NCBI GenBank assembly: GCA_001584585.1
Contig: LSYV01000003.1
Location: 2,866,059 to 2,930,058 of the forward strand
Direction of reading: 5' to 3'
DNA: 64,000 bases
Source: Gonium pectorale
Taxonomy: Eukaryota; Chlorophyta; Chlorophyceae; Chlamydomonadales; Volvocaceae
Translations under genes and position numbers: made by a program
The notes under the pieces: model-generated
Seen by the model: the letters and a program-made list of their open reading frames with translations, nothing else
What the model was told of the DNA's origin: nothing
The model's database searches: none
Part shown: positions 22,264 through 33,778 of the stretch, piece by piece
Layout: every line of letters begins with the position of its first letter
Position numbering within the stretch: position 1 is the stretch's first letter

Positions 22264-22883
22264 CTCTGAACGTCAGCGCTAAAACCGCGTTTGCCTACGC
22301 CGCAAGCCTCATATCAACTTCTTCGTCATTGATTTCAGCCTTGAGTTGGTGTCTGCCGGCTGGAGACCGAGATGGAACCACGCCCATCTACGGCACGCTT
22401 ATCCTTCGATATTGCTCACTTTCGCATCATGCATATCAAGTTGGGCAGTGATATAAAGCACAATGTAACCTAATAAACATATTGTGCCTAACCCTCTTCG
22501 GGCTTCCAAGCATGGCTGCCAAGCAAGAGCGCCAGCCCGAGTCTCGATCAAATAATTTGTGGCACTGTATGTTACTTTCCAATATTTGGCCATATGGCAA
22601 GAACCCCTTGGCCAAAGGCGTCATGGCCCAGGGGTCGGCGCCCGAGGTGGCACAGGCGCTTTTTGTCGGTCCCAAGGAGAAATGGCTCTACGGACCCAAG
22701 TACTATCAGAAGCGGCACGAAGGTCCTTCCTGTCTGAGGCTGTGAACTAGGACAACCGGCTTTCTTTGAAGGTCCCAGGGTTCAAACGCTAAGGCGCTCG
22801 TAGCACTTCCTTCATCCGACTTTCCCAGTGCAGCACCCCGACTATCGTTCAAGCACTCGAGGCCGGAACCAATTCTGCAAAAG
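22264..22883. other. Intergenic, WD40 upstream and FAS1-1 upstream
   Basis: A divergent spacer holding both promoters. A + strand ORF at 22482-22745 (87 codons, ending WLYGPKYYQKRHEGPSCLRL) is intact but unrecognised and has no splice or family support, so I do not call it a gene. Confidence 0.4.
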
Positions 22884-25528
22884 ATGGGGCTTGCAGTCCG
22901 CAGGAGGCTCGGCCTCAGCGCAGCGGTGCTCTGCATCGTCCTCTTGACACTAGGTAAGGGCTGCTTGGGTGCCGGCGTGGCCTTCCAGCCAAGGCCCAAT
23001 CCCTCCAACGGCCAAATACTCGAGGACCATTCCAATCAACGTTCTGGAGAGATGAACATGCTGATCCGCTGCCTCCTCTATCTCACGCCTCGTGGCGCGA
23101 GCCCTGGGTCTCTTTGGCTGATGCCCTTGGATGATTGGATGGCCCCACGCTTGCCTAGCCTCCTCTACACACGTTATCTCGCCAGCGTTCTCCACTTCTA
23201 GTTTCCTGGAGGACGTAGAGGAGTAAACCTTATGCGCAGCAGCTACCCGCAACTGCCGATAGATCTGTGTCGACCCGCGTTTCCTGGCAACCTCACAAAC
23301 CTTGCCCGACGCAGCCCCTTGCCCAAGCAACGCACCGTTGCCACCCACACCCTGCAGGCTCGCAGTGCTTGGGATCGGAGGCGGCTGGCCCACGCTCCAT
23401 CGGTGAAATCCGGGTGGCTGGGCGCCGCGCACTGCTGCAAGATGCGCCACAGGTACTGCCCCTCGTACCCACGACGCCCGTCCCCGCCTGGCGGTGCCTG
23501 CTCATTGCTATCCCCGCCCGTACGTACCCCTGTGTTCCCTCGCACACGAGCGTGTGATTCTCTACCCCCTCCCGCCGCCCTCTTCCGCCGTCGCTGCGCC
23601 CAACCTGCAGTCAAACGCGGTAAGACTGTGAGAGCGTGACGGAGGGGACGGGAGGGACACCCATAAGGCCATAACGGGCGGGCTTGCGGAATGGACGCAC
23701 TGAGCGATTACCACGTACGGGCGTAATGACACCGTAATCCTCCCGTGTAGTCTTGTGTTCGTGCGTGCTCGCGGGTTGGTCGGTGGCCGTCTGCAAGCCA
23801 TCTAGGGGAGGAACCTACGTCCAGGGTCACGCCCCTGCCTTCGTGCCTCTCCGCACTTGCCTTACCGTATCCCGCCCCTGCACCCGGCTCGTTGCCCTCC
23901 TCCGTCTTCTCTCCGCTCCCCTCGGAGACCGATTTGGCGGTGGAGGCCCTGAATGCCACCGGCACCGGCACCACGCTCACCAACGAGACGGTCGCCACCA
24001 TCTTCGCGCCCACGGTACGTGCGCCAATGGCCGACCCGCGTACCCCGCTGTTGTAGCCAACTAAGGCGACTGCCGAGGCAGCAGGCGGCTCTGCGGACCT
24101 GCAGGGCCCGCGAGGGCCATGTTGCCCCTCTAAACTTGCTGCGTCTGTTTGATTCGATCTCACATTGGAGCCGGACACGCTGGACAAGACATGGCGCGGA
24201 CCTACTTGCGCCTCGCCCGACCCCCTCCCCACCCCAACACCCCATTTGTACGCACATCACGCAGGACGCCGCGTTCGAGGCGCTGGCCGCCGCGCTTAAC
24301 CTGACCTCCCCGCTCGACCTGTTCAACGCAACCTACAACGCGACGGCTGCCAACATCACCGCGCTGCACGTCATCCCCGGTACGAGATGAGTTGGGTCGT
24401 CCCCCGGCGGTCTGGCATGCCTGAAGCCCATGGGACTAGGGGAGAGCGTGGGGTATGCGCGTCCGATATTGCTTGCTGTGACTGCGTGGCTGTAATGTTG
24501 GTGGGGGCGCGTGGCGCTGGAACGAGCCCAACACTGCAAACGCCGAGACGCCGAGACCGAGTTTCCTCCAGCGAGGAGCAGCTAGCGCCCTGCTTCGGAG
24601 CTCCCTTCTTGGAGCCCAAGCGGCGTGGCGACGGCAAGCGCCAGTTCGCAGTTGCCGCTGGACCCTCATGCTGCGTGCCTTCCATACATCCCGTTCTCGC
24701 GCTTGCCTTCCAAAGCCCCCGAATGTCGCATCCGCTCACGGAGCGGGTCTGCAGGCGAGCTGCTGACCGCGGCCAACATCACGGAGCTGCGCAACATCAC
24801 CGCGCCCTCCCTGCTCGGCTACAACCTGACCATCTTTGTGGAGCCGTGAGTATCGCGCCCGTGCAAGCCCGCCCTACATCGCATACCCTGTTGGCCTCAT
24901 GTGGAACCCCCTGCCTGATGGGGACCGATGCGCGCAGCTCACGGCCTGGCCTGCTTGCACGGCTGCGCGCACCTGTGCGGGGTGTGGGGTAATAAAGATG
25001 GGAAACGGGTGGGGGATGGGGGTACACACACGTGCGTTTGCCTTTTCAACACACGTGCAGCGATCTGCGCTTGCTTGTGGCTATGGCCACCCTGCTTATG
25101 GCGCGCCCCATCAGCCCTGTGTATGCCGCTGCCCCGCAGGAACGGCACGGTCAGCGTGACCGTCCCGGGAAGCGACGTGATCGCCAACGTGGTCACGGCT
25201 GACGTGCCCTTTAACTCAGTAAGCAGTTGGCCGTTGCCGACGTGGTTGGGTCCGGGCGCGGGAGACAAAGGGCCTTCTGCGCAGCATGCGCGGCGTCTTG
25301 CAACTTCGCCGCCGTGCGGGGTGCCTGATGACCGCTTCATCTGCAATATTGAACATGAACTACCGTACATATCTCTCTGACCCTGCTGCCCTGCATACAT
25401 CCGCCCTCATCGAAATATGATATTGACTTCCCGTGCAGAGCATCGTGCATGTCATTGACAAGGTGCTCCTGCCTCCCGCCAACGAGACGGCCACATGGGC
25501 CATACCGCTGCCGGCATCGGCGCCGTAA
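22884..25528 (+). CDS. Secreted fasciclin (FAS1) domain protein, tandem copy 1
   Basis: Exon 1 (22884-22953) encodes a signal peptide (LGLSAAVLCIVLLTLG). Later exons are ~23940-24014, 24265-24379, 24755-24845, 25140-25218 and 25439-25528, joined in phase. The exon(s) between 22954 and ~23940 that encode the N-terminal linker are not resolved. The FAS1 domain shows LTNETVATIFAPT/DAAFEALAAAL, ITALHVIPG (H1-like and the YH-region equivalent), GTVSVTVPG and SIVHVIDKVLLPP (H2-like end). It has about ten N-glycosylation sequons (NAT, NET, NLT, NIT, NGT), as expected for an extracellular protein. FAS1 proteins mediate cell-matrix adhesion; volvocine algal-CAM is a relative by family, not shown ortholog. 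A TGTAA lies at 25862-25866. Copies 2 and 3 follow in the same direction. Confidence 0.82.
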
Positions 25529-26743
25529 ACGATGTGGTGGACGGGCTGAGGGCGTGGTGCCGCAGACAGCGCAAAAATGCATGCTGCGGCCAAGCAAGCC
25601 GGCAACCGGGCTATGAAGGGGCGAAGGACCGAAAGGTCGGCCGAGCGCCAGCGTGACTTGGGTGATGGGTGCGCGGCGCGGACTTCCCCTATGATCACGA
25701 GAAGATTGAGCCTTTGTGCCTCGCATCTCTTTCTTTTCGCCTCCTCCTCCGGTGCTTCGTCCGTACACGCCCGTACGTCTGTAGCACACGCACGTGATGG
25801 CTGATGACGTGGACGAGGAAGTGGGTGACGTGCGTTGCATATGCGGGCGATGCTGCACGGTTGTAAAATCAATACATCTCTGCTGAGCGGTGTGGCTGTG
25901 GATGCAGCTTTGGGGTCTGCTGTGAACGGTGACATTCATTGCGTTGCCGCCTGAAGGAGTGGCGTGCACAATCGGTTGACTAGTTGGCATGCAGTGCAAG
26001 CTGGTGTTGATAGTTGATTGGAATGGTACGAAAACCTGGGTCAGGCGTTGTGTTGTGGACATGACTTGGCTTGGGATGTAGCCAAAGCAGGTAGGTCCTG
26101 AGCGCTTTGGGTGATGGCCTTGTACTGGTTTTCATGGTGCGTCAGAATGTAAATACAAAATGCTGACACGTACGAAAGGGGCGGCTGCTCAAGTTGATCA
26201 CCTTTTGGAGCCACTACGATGCTTGCGCACAGTTTCTTGCAGGCCTAGGACACCTCTGCGGCGACTTTCGATCCAATCGTTTGACCACCCGCATTTGCCA
26301 ACAGCGGACGGACGAGAGGTGAACGCATCAGAGCGCCAGGATTCACGCCGAGGACCGTGCACAATATTCAGGTCACCAAGGAACCCACCTACATTTCACA
26401 TCATGAACGGATCCTCTGAACGGACAGGACCATGCAATGCGGCAGCCCGGTGACCCGCGGGTCGTCGCTTCTTGATCACGCATCACCACACGTGCTTGTC
26501 GCCGCGCAGCCACCGCACGTCTCTAAGCTTCAAACGCACAAATCATACTTTCCTTTCGCATCACACACTGAGCATTCCGCTGTAGGATCATCTCGAAGTT
26601 CGAGTGGCGTAAATGGCGTAACTACCTTGGAGGCCGAGCGACCTGCGCCGGACTGCCGCGCTGCTGGACTGTCCCAGCTTTTATAGCCTTTGGCGCACCT
26701 AGCTCTTGCCATCGTCGCTAGCCGTGCACACCAACCACTGAAA
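25529..26743. other. Intergenic between FAS1 copies 1 and 2
   Basis: This holds the 3' UTR of copy 1 (TGTAA at 25862-25866) and the promoter of copy 2. No further gene recognised; open frames on the minus strand (25.3-26.0 kb) lack motifs. Confidence 0.5.
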
Positions 26744-28870
26744 ATGGCGGCCACTAGGTTCTCTACCGTCCTGGTCCTCGCCGTTGCGGTTCTGCTTGCA
26801 GGTGAGGGAGAGGCAGCAGCTTGCGCCGGCCTCGCATCGCCGTTTGTTGTCTTCCCGCTGATCGTTGTGCCCTTTTCCGTCCCTAGCTGCTTCCGGCTGC
26901 GCTGCGCGTGAGAACCGCCGGTCGCTGCTCCAGGCTGAGGTCCCCGCCCGGACGCCCAAGGCTGCGGCCGCGAAGCTGCCCAAGCCGCCCAAGACGCCCA
27001 AGCCCGCCGCTTCGCCGCCTCCGAGCGCGGGTCCCAGCGTAGGTGGCCTGAGCACTGCGCCTGCTGCTGCTGCGTTATATGGTCGGCGTTATTGTACGCA
27101 GCGGGCTGTCCACTTGCGCTGTTGTGTCGCGAAGACGGAATAGCCGCAAGGAGGGAGGGTCCCCGTGTCGGCCTCCAGCAGAAGGGCGGTGAAAGGCGCC
27201 GTGAGGGCTCCAGCCCTGCCGGAAGCAGGTTTGCTGGGCATCTAGGCTCGATCGTGGGGGGCTACCCGACCGGTGCTAAGCCAGTTTGCCCAGGCGCAGG
27301 AGCGCACACCACCATACGCAGCGCCCCACCGGCTATCGGCAGCGCACCTCCCGGTCTGCCAGACGGCTCTCGCCACACGCCTGGTCGCACCGAGCGAGGG
27401 ACCGCTCACCCACGTTGCTTGGTACAGCATATGTAACCTCCATTACCCACGCGCTGCCCCGCCCTGTCGTCCCGGTGTCGCAGGTGGCCATCGCCATCGA
27501 CGCCCTTAACTATACGGGCGTGGCGCAGCGCCTGACCAACGACACGGTTGCCACCATCTTCGCCCCAATCGACGCGTAAGTGCGGCCGGGCGTGGGTTGC
27601 ATTTCCCCTCATTTCCTGGTTTGAAACGATGCTCACCGCGTGTGATACTGCTTCTTACCCTGCCCGTGCGCTGCCATTTGTCCCTAGCGGGCGAAGCCGC
27701 ATCTGCGTTGCACGCGTTGCGTGATGGTCTAATGGACCGGGAGTGTCGGATCAGCACGACTGCTGCTTGCGGTGCTTAGCGAGATAAAGAGCGTGTCTGC
27801 TGGCTGGCCGGGCACACAACACACCTGCCGCAACGCACCTGCCCCCGCCTCCGCCCGCCCCCCCCCCGCCAGCGCCTTCATCAGCCTGGCCGAGTCGCTC
27901 AACATCTCCAGCCGCTACGTGCTGTTTCAGAATCCCCTCGCCGTCAACGTCACCGAGCTGCACGTCATCCCCGGTGTGTTACGTCATCCCCGGTGTGTGT
28001 GTGTGCTGGGCTGTCGTACGCAGCGCAGTGTCGTACGTAAGTACGCGCACGTACACGCGTGGTGATATGCGGATGGGGAGCCTTTGCGGGATGGATGTGT
28101 AGCAAGGCGTTCGAAGTCGTGTTTCGGTGTGGTTTGCACGGTGTTGCCTGGACCGCAGGTGTGGCGCTGCGCAGCACAGACCTGCCCCAGGGCGTCCCGG
28201 TCAACGCGACCTCGCTTGCCGGACCCACGCTGGAGATCTTGCGCTCCGGGTAATAAGCGCCAGGCGTGTGCAAGTCCCGTATGTACGTGACGCGCGTTCG
28301 GGACGCCGCACATATGCGGTGCATCTAACTGCGTGCGCGTCAGTCCCTATTGCTGGTCATCACTGGTATTGGTCCTTTCTTTGCGCATCTATGAACACCG
28401 TAGCTACGTGTGTGCCTCTACCAACTTCACCACCTACCTGAACCCAAACGCTGCATGAGTTTGATTTAGCTGACTGCGCCGCCTCGTGAGTAAGGCTATC
28501 TCACGCTCCGGAAGACGTGACCCTTGGCCCTGTTCTCGAGTGTGGCCCCATGCGACCCCGCAGGAATGCTGTCCGTGTGAGCGTCGGCGGCACCAACAGC
28601 TCAGCCGAGGTCGTCCGAGCCGACATCCCGTTCAACAAGGTGGGTACACTGCCTTGCTGCGGTTCAGCGAGCGGCGTCTTGTGCACAGAGTCCGTGTTTG
28701 GGAGCTTGGCCGTGTGTCAGCTTGGAAGTGCTGACTCCAAACCATTGACGCACAGCGGGGCTCTCCAAGTCTACCTTGAAATGCGCTGACAACGGCTCTG
28801 CACGTGCGATGCCATGCTTTCCTCGCAGGCCATTGTGCACGTCATCAACAAGGTGTTGCTGCCCGTGTGA
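26744..28870 (+). CDS. Secreted fasciclin (FAS1) domain protein, tandem copy 2
   Basis: Seven exons join exactly: 26744-26801, 26887-27038, 27484-27575, 27873-27973, 28159-28249, 28564-28639 and 28829-28870, for 203 residues. Exon 1 is a signal peptide (FSTVLVLAVAVLLAG). Exon 2 is a Pro/Lys/Ala-rich linker (KLPKPPKTPKPAASPPPSAG) resembling hydroxyproline-rich cell-wall stalks. Exons 3-7 form one FAS1 domain: LTNDTVATIFAPIDAAF, VTELHVIPG, VRVSVGGTNSSAEVV and AIVHVINKVLLPV, with six sequons. The product should be secreted to the extracellular matrix; adhesion is the family role. A 20-bp tandem duplication overlaps the exon 4 donor, and only the first donor keeps the frame. Possible TGTAA at 29255-29259. 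Confidence 0.88.
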
Positions 28871-30070
28871 GCGGACCGGCTTCGGCCGCCAGCTCCGGTG
28901 TGCAGCCTACCGGCTATTATGCAATCTGCCAGGCTGGGGCAGGCTGGGTGAGCTCCCGCAGCGACCGTGGGTTGCCTGAAGCGCGCACGCATGCCTGCCA
29001 TCAGGGGGGTACATGCAAGCAAGCTACATTGCTGGGCGATGGCTAGGCCGGGGGGCACGTTGCTGGGTTGAAGAAAGGGAAAGGAGCGGGTGTGCAAAGG
29101 CACCGCGGCTTCACGCGCTGGCGTGTGGGTGTCATTACGGCGTACGTGCAAAGCATAGTTGTATCAATCAAGTTGAGGTTGTGCAGGTTGTGAGCACGAC
29201 GAGGGACTCGTAGCCGTGTCATGAGGTTATGCCGGGGCGCCTGCTTGTCGCGTTTGTAAGAGCTATCATATCGTCTTATCGCTAAAGACAGGCTTTCGTG
29301 CATCCAGTGCCAACTTGGACCAGGGTACTTGGTGTGGCCGGTGACGCGGTGAGGGCGGGGCGCCAGGTCGGCGCCCCCGGCTTTGAAAAGCTTGGCACTA
29401 CCTGGAAAAAGGTTCCAGGTGAAGGCTTCGGGTTGTGAACTATGCATACAAAGTGCAGAACCTACAGAACCAGAACAGAAGCGTGGCCATCTTGGCACAT
29501 AGGTCACCGTCGCATCACAGGTAGGCGGATCGTGCACCGTGTATCGTACGGCTCAGGTCTATCAAGGCACTGGCTCGACCTAGCGCGAGAAAGAAGGTAT
29601 CGGCTTTTTCGAGCCAAGGGACTGCAGGCTTTAGGCCAAGGGTAGATCCTGCGGTTGCAGGGAAGTGAAACGCACGAGGAGGGTGCAGGCAGGAATGGCA
29701 GCCAGCGATTTCCCACGCGCCTCTTCCAATTTTGCAAACTTGCCGCACGACACTCACAAACCAAAAAGGGTTCCCCGTGCTGTGCTGTATTTCCCCGACT
29801 TAGGTCCCAGCGGAAGAAAGGCCAGCCGCCGTCTGTGCTGCGTGGGCTGCCGGGCGGAAGGGCGGGGCACTTGCCCGCAACGCCGTCTGCCTGGATGCCA
29901 GCCCCGAAATGGAGAGTGAGACAAAGTACAGATGAGCCTAGTATGCCCATAGCACATCCGCTGGCCGAGGCGCCCTCCGCAGTCACCCGCAGTGCCATGG
30001 TAGAGGGCAGTCCTGATTCGCCCTTGTGTCGCTTCCGTGGGGACAGCTCCGCGCTCGCGCTTGAATTCCT
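28871..30070. other. Intergenic between FAS1 copy 2 and an unidentified minus-strand gene
   Basis: The 3' flank of FAS1 copy 2, with TGTAA at 29255-29259. No gene recognised; several open frames on both strands show no consistent splice or family signal. Confidence 0.4.
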
Positions 30071-30877
30071 CTATACCGCCTCTGCGGTCGCTGCATCTTG
30101 ACGCGGTGCCTCTGGGCCCTCCGCCGTCTCCACGGTGCCGGACTGCGCCGATGCCGCGGCGTGCTCCACTGCGGCCTCTGAGAGCGGCGCCCCTTCACCG
30201 CCTGCCATTGCCTCTGCCGCCAAACGGGGCGCCTTCAAGGGCCGGGCGGCTGCCGGCGCCTCCGCCCGCTTCATCTCCTCGGAGACCGCTTCAGCGGCCC
30301 CAAGTCCGGACTCCGCATTTGGTGGGGCCCCGCCCTGCGCCCTGCTGTGGGCAGCTCGGCTCGCCGGCTGCTCGGGTAGGTCGCCGGCCGCGACTAGGGT
30401 AATCTCAAACTCCTCTGCTGCCCCCTTCCAGGCGTTTCAGGACACTGCGGTTCCCCACCTACGGCCGCCATCCACGGCCCCAGCCCCAGCAGGCGTCGCA
30501 CGTTCCGGCCATAAGTGGCGATGCGAGCGCCCGAGATGCTGTAGTCGGGGCGCTGGGAATGCCGCAGACGGAGGGGGACGTCGGCCGCAAAGGCCTCGGC
30601 TCCAAGGAGCTTTGCGGCAATGGGCGCCGACAGCGCGATGCGTCTGTATCTCGCAGCGTCCCGCCGCGACAGCCAACCCCTGGCCGACCCCACGGGTGCT
30701 GCACTCTGTTGCTACGGAGCAATGACACGGGCTACGCACTCCGCCCTGCCCGGGAAGGAGCCTTGCATGCGAGCTAGTAGGCAAGTAATTGAGCATTTGG
30801 GGCGCCGTCTTGGGCTCATGTACGGTAACCCACTCTTGTTTAAACTGGGCAACCCGCAGCTCCGAAGAAGGATCCAT
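30071..30877 (-). CDS. Unidentified protein-coding gene, structure tentative
   Basis: Two stretches read like protein and can be joined in phase. One spans about 30485-30650 (SAPIAAKLLGAEAFAADVPL, RPDYSISGARIATYGRNV, RRLLGLGPW). The other runs from about 30400 to a stop at 30071 (VAAGDLPEQPASRAA, EEMKRAEAPAAARPLKAPRL, AEGPEAPRQDAATAEAV). The join uses a ~65-nt intron between GTAG/GTGGGG and TACCCTAG. A possible first exon starts with ATG at 30875-30877 (MDPSSELRVAQFKQEW), but its splice to the middle exon is unclear. The C-terminal half is Ala/Glu/Pro-rich and probably disordered. I recognise no family. The gene sits between FAS1 copies 2 and 3 on the opposite strand. Confidence 0.35.
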
Positions 30878-31445
30878 CCATCTCGTTCAGTACAAATTAG
30901 GAATGATATCTATTCAGGAAGTTGAGTCGAGGGCATTGTGTTTTATTGATGGCGGACGTGCCGTTCAAACGACCCCTGGGTCGGCAGCCAGCCTGTGGTC
31001 TAAGCAATGATGTGCTGGTTACACGCATAATAAAATATGCAGGCATGTAAATGCACATACATTTTGTCTTTATAGACACTGAGCTCCCATGGGCAGTCAT
31101 TACGACGACGTTTCCGCATAGGAAGGGCACGTATTGGTCTGAAGGGGCCGACCTACCACCAGCACAAACCGCTTGCTACTGTATGTGGCGTGAAAGCAAT
31201 CTGCGCTTGCGCAACTGTGAACTAACCTTGGACTCCCGAGGGCAGTTATTTCGAAGTGTGTGGCTAAAGAGCAACGCACGATGGGGTGTATGCGTTAGCG
31301 AGACGGACCAGCCCCCCGGTCTGCCCGACATGCGCACAGGTCTCGAGTTGAAAGGCCTTTACGACTGAACCTTGGCCGGAGGGTCGGAGAATATTAATGA
31401 AGGGCCCCCTTCGCCACAATTAGACAATAACATCACAAAAAGACG
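30878..31445. other. Intergenic, FAS1-3 upstream region
   Basis: An AT-richer spacer expected to hold the promoter of FAS1 copy 3. No gene or repeat recognised. Confidence 0.4.
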
Positions 31446-33385
31446 ATGGCAGTTGACAGAGCGACCATGCGTTTTACAGTCGGTGTACTTGCGTTCCTCG
31501 TAGCAGGCAAGTTTCCATTTCTGTTTTGCACCCTTACAGCACCGCTCTATACAAACCTTATCATAATCTAAGATGCCCTACACTGATTGGCTTGTTGACG
31601 TGTGCCTGCGCCCTACTGCTCCCGTGTGGTCCTGTCGCCTCCACCCGTAACGGCTGAGCAGCTGCTGCGGCTGCCGAGTCCGGAGGGACGGCGCCGCGTC
31701 GTGCCCTGCTGCAATCCCTCACGCCAAAGACCAAGCCACCGCGGACCGTCTGGAAGCCCGAGCCGGCTCAGCCGGGCGGCACCAGCGTAGGTCCGGGCCT
31801 TCATAAAAATGGGTCCACTTGGGTGCGCTGGCGCCATGCTGACATGGCGTAACGGCGTATGCGTATGGCGCGTGCGCGTGCTTCGGGTGCCCCTCCATTC
31901 GGAGCCTATTGTTGGCCCCTGGCCTCCCGCTCCACGCTCGACTGCATGCGTGCCCCCCCCCCCGGTCGCGTGCAGGTGTACGTGGGCAAGGAGGGGTTCA
32001 CCTACCTGGGCATCGACAAGCTGGTGACCAATGACACGGTCGCAACAATCTTCCTCCCCGCCGACTCGTGAGTCCAACCTGAGTTTGCATCTGATGTTCG
32101 TACGCTAGCATAGGGGTGCAGAGCTCGCGCGTCCTTTTGCGCTGCGTGCCGCAAACGCCGTGATCAACTACGGCCAACACTACTTACCTCTTTGACTGCA
32201 TCCGCGCCCTGCCCCAACCTTGACCTGGCATGTGTGCAGGGCCATGCTCAACCTGGTGTCCTCCATCGGCAAGCAAATCCGCTATGACATGTTTGACATG
32301 CCCAACAATGTTTCCCTCAACGTCTCCAAGCTGCACATCATTCCGGGTGAGTCGATCTGCAAACTGCGCGGCAGGTCCGCCGTCTAGGCACAGCGGCGCG
32401 CGTCTGCCGGTGTAACGCCCTCTACGCATATACCGCGGGACTCGAGACGATGCCTCGTACAGCTGTATGGCATACATCAAGCCCTGTTCATGCCCGTGTC
32501 GTGCCCATTCCCTTTCCCCAATGCTGCAGGCGTTGCGCTGAAGAGCACGGACCTGCCCGTTGACAAGGCTGTTAATGCGACAACGCTGCTTGGGCCCAAG
32601 TTGAAGGTTTTCCGCGCGAAGTGAGTGCGACACACCCCGGGCCAGCAGTCCCAGCACCTTTCACCCGAGTAGTACTTACTTGATTGACTGCTGATAATAG
32701 TCTGGACACGACAATTTGTGATACCGGTCTAACGGCTCTGCACCTATTCACAAACCTGGCATGTGAATGGGGAACCGTTTCGGTACGGTATGTGGCACAG
32801 TCCGCACGGAAGGCACTGGCGCTGTCCTTGCAGCCGTATTGCATGCGCCCCTATTTGACCACGCGCTTCTCATTTCCATTCTCATCTTGTTGTCCCTCAT
32901 TTCATGGCAGGAACGGCACTGTGACAATCAGCGTGCCCGGCCGCAAGTCCGGCCCCAACGGGCCGAATGTGGCCACGGTGCTCGAGCCCGACCTGCCTTT
33001 CAACAAGGTGAGCGGTGGTCATGCGTCTGGCACGCAGGTTGTGGCAGCCCAAGACGACTGCGGCTGCGTGTGTTTCTTAGCAGCGTGCCCTAGATGACTC
33101 GCTTCACACGCGTGAGAGTACGCTACGTCGCTGTTCGTTCGAAAGCCTCGCGGCTTCAGTCCTTCGCACCATGTCCTCAGCCTGTGCGTCGCGCATCCGT
33201 GGTGCACGCCAACGCAGCAGTTCGATGAGCACAGCACGTATGATACTCCTATCCCGCTGTACTTGCAGGCCATCGTTCACATCGTGGACAGGGTGCTGAT
33301 GCCGCCACTGGAGTTCGTTGACAAGAAGACTATTATGAGCTTGAACGTGACGTACACGGGGTACGAGAAGAGTGTGGACAAGTAG
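31446..33385 (+). CDS. Secreted fasciclin (FAS1) domain protein, tandem copy 3
   Basis: Seven exons match copy 2 in number and phase: 31446-31506, 31662-31786, 31976-32067, 32240-32346, 32530-32620, 32911-33007 and 33269-33385, for 229 residues. It has a signal peptide (MRFTVGVLAFLVAG), a linker rich in Lys/Pro (LTPKTKPPRTVWKPEPAQPG), then FAS1 blocks VTNDTVATIFLPADSAM, VSKLHIIPG, VALKSTDLP, GTVTISVPG and AIVHIVDRVLMPP. It carries a longer C-terminal tail than copies 1 and 2 (FVDKKTIMSLNVTYTGYEKS). Intron 1 needs a GC donor (AG/GCAAGT), and the paralogues' phase supports it. It is predicted extracellular with six sequons. TGTAA at 33664-33668 lies inside the 3' flank of the convergent coiled-coil gene. 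Confidence 0.88.
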
Positions 33386-33510
33386 ATAATATTCGCAGCG
33401 TCTGATACGCTGGGCTCAACTGTATGAGTATCAACCGCGGAGGACGGTATGCATGGGTTGTGTGATCAAGTTGCATGCCGTTGAGCGGACCAATGGAACC
33501 GTGGGATGTG

Positions 33511-33515
33511 TTACA
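33511..33515 (-). promoter_or_regulatory. TGTAA 3'-end signal of the coiled-coil gene (reads TTACA on +)
   Basis: It lies 264 nt downstream of the minus-strand stop at 33779-33781 and 126 nt past the FAS1-3 stop, so the two convergent 3' ends may overlap. Confidence 0.4.
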
Positions 33516-33663
33516 GGTTGAGTTGGAAGGTTTGAACGTAGATACATGGAATAAATCCTTTATGTGAATGCAGATTGAGCTGGATTTACTCTCTTCACAG
33601 TTATTGCACATCGTATTGCAGCATGGCCGCCGCACATAACATTCCTTCAGTAGAAAGGAAGGA

Positions 33664-33668
33664 TGTAA
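33664..33668 (+). promoter_or_regulatory. TGTAA 3'-end signal of FAS1 copy 3
   Basis: It lies 279 nt after the FAS1-3 stop. If used, the transcript runs antisense to the 3' UTR of the coiled-coil gene. Confidence 0.4.
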
Positions 33669-33778
33669 CAATTGCGGATGAAGGTGCAGTACCGTTGAAG
33701 CGTGAACACGAGTACTGTGCAAGGAACAGGACCAACAGTTCCAGTGACAACTTGGCAGACGGCCAGCATAACTTATTC

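Noticed and set aside
22482..22745. 87-codon + strand ORF (WLYGPKYYQKRHE near the end)
   Set aside because: Intact, but with no family match, no splice support and no promoter cue; it lies in a spacer that already serves two divergent genes.
22264..22883. Search for a tRNA or other RNA gene (GGTTCAAA near 22790)
   Set aside because: No acceptor or anticodon stem can be folded around it; no tRNA-like cloverleaf was found anywhere in the window by eye.
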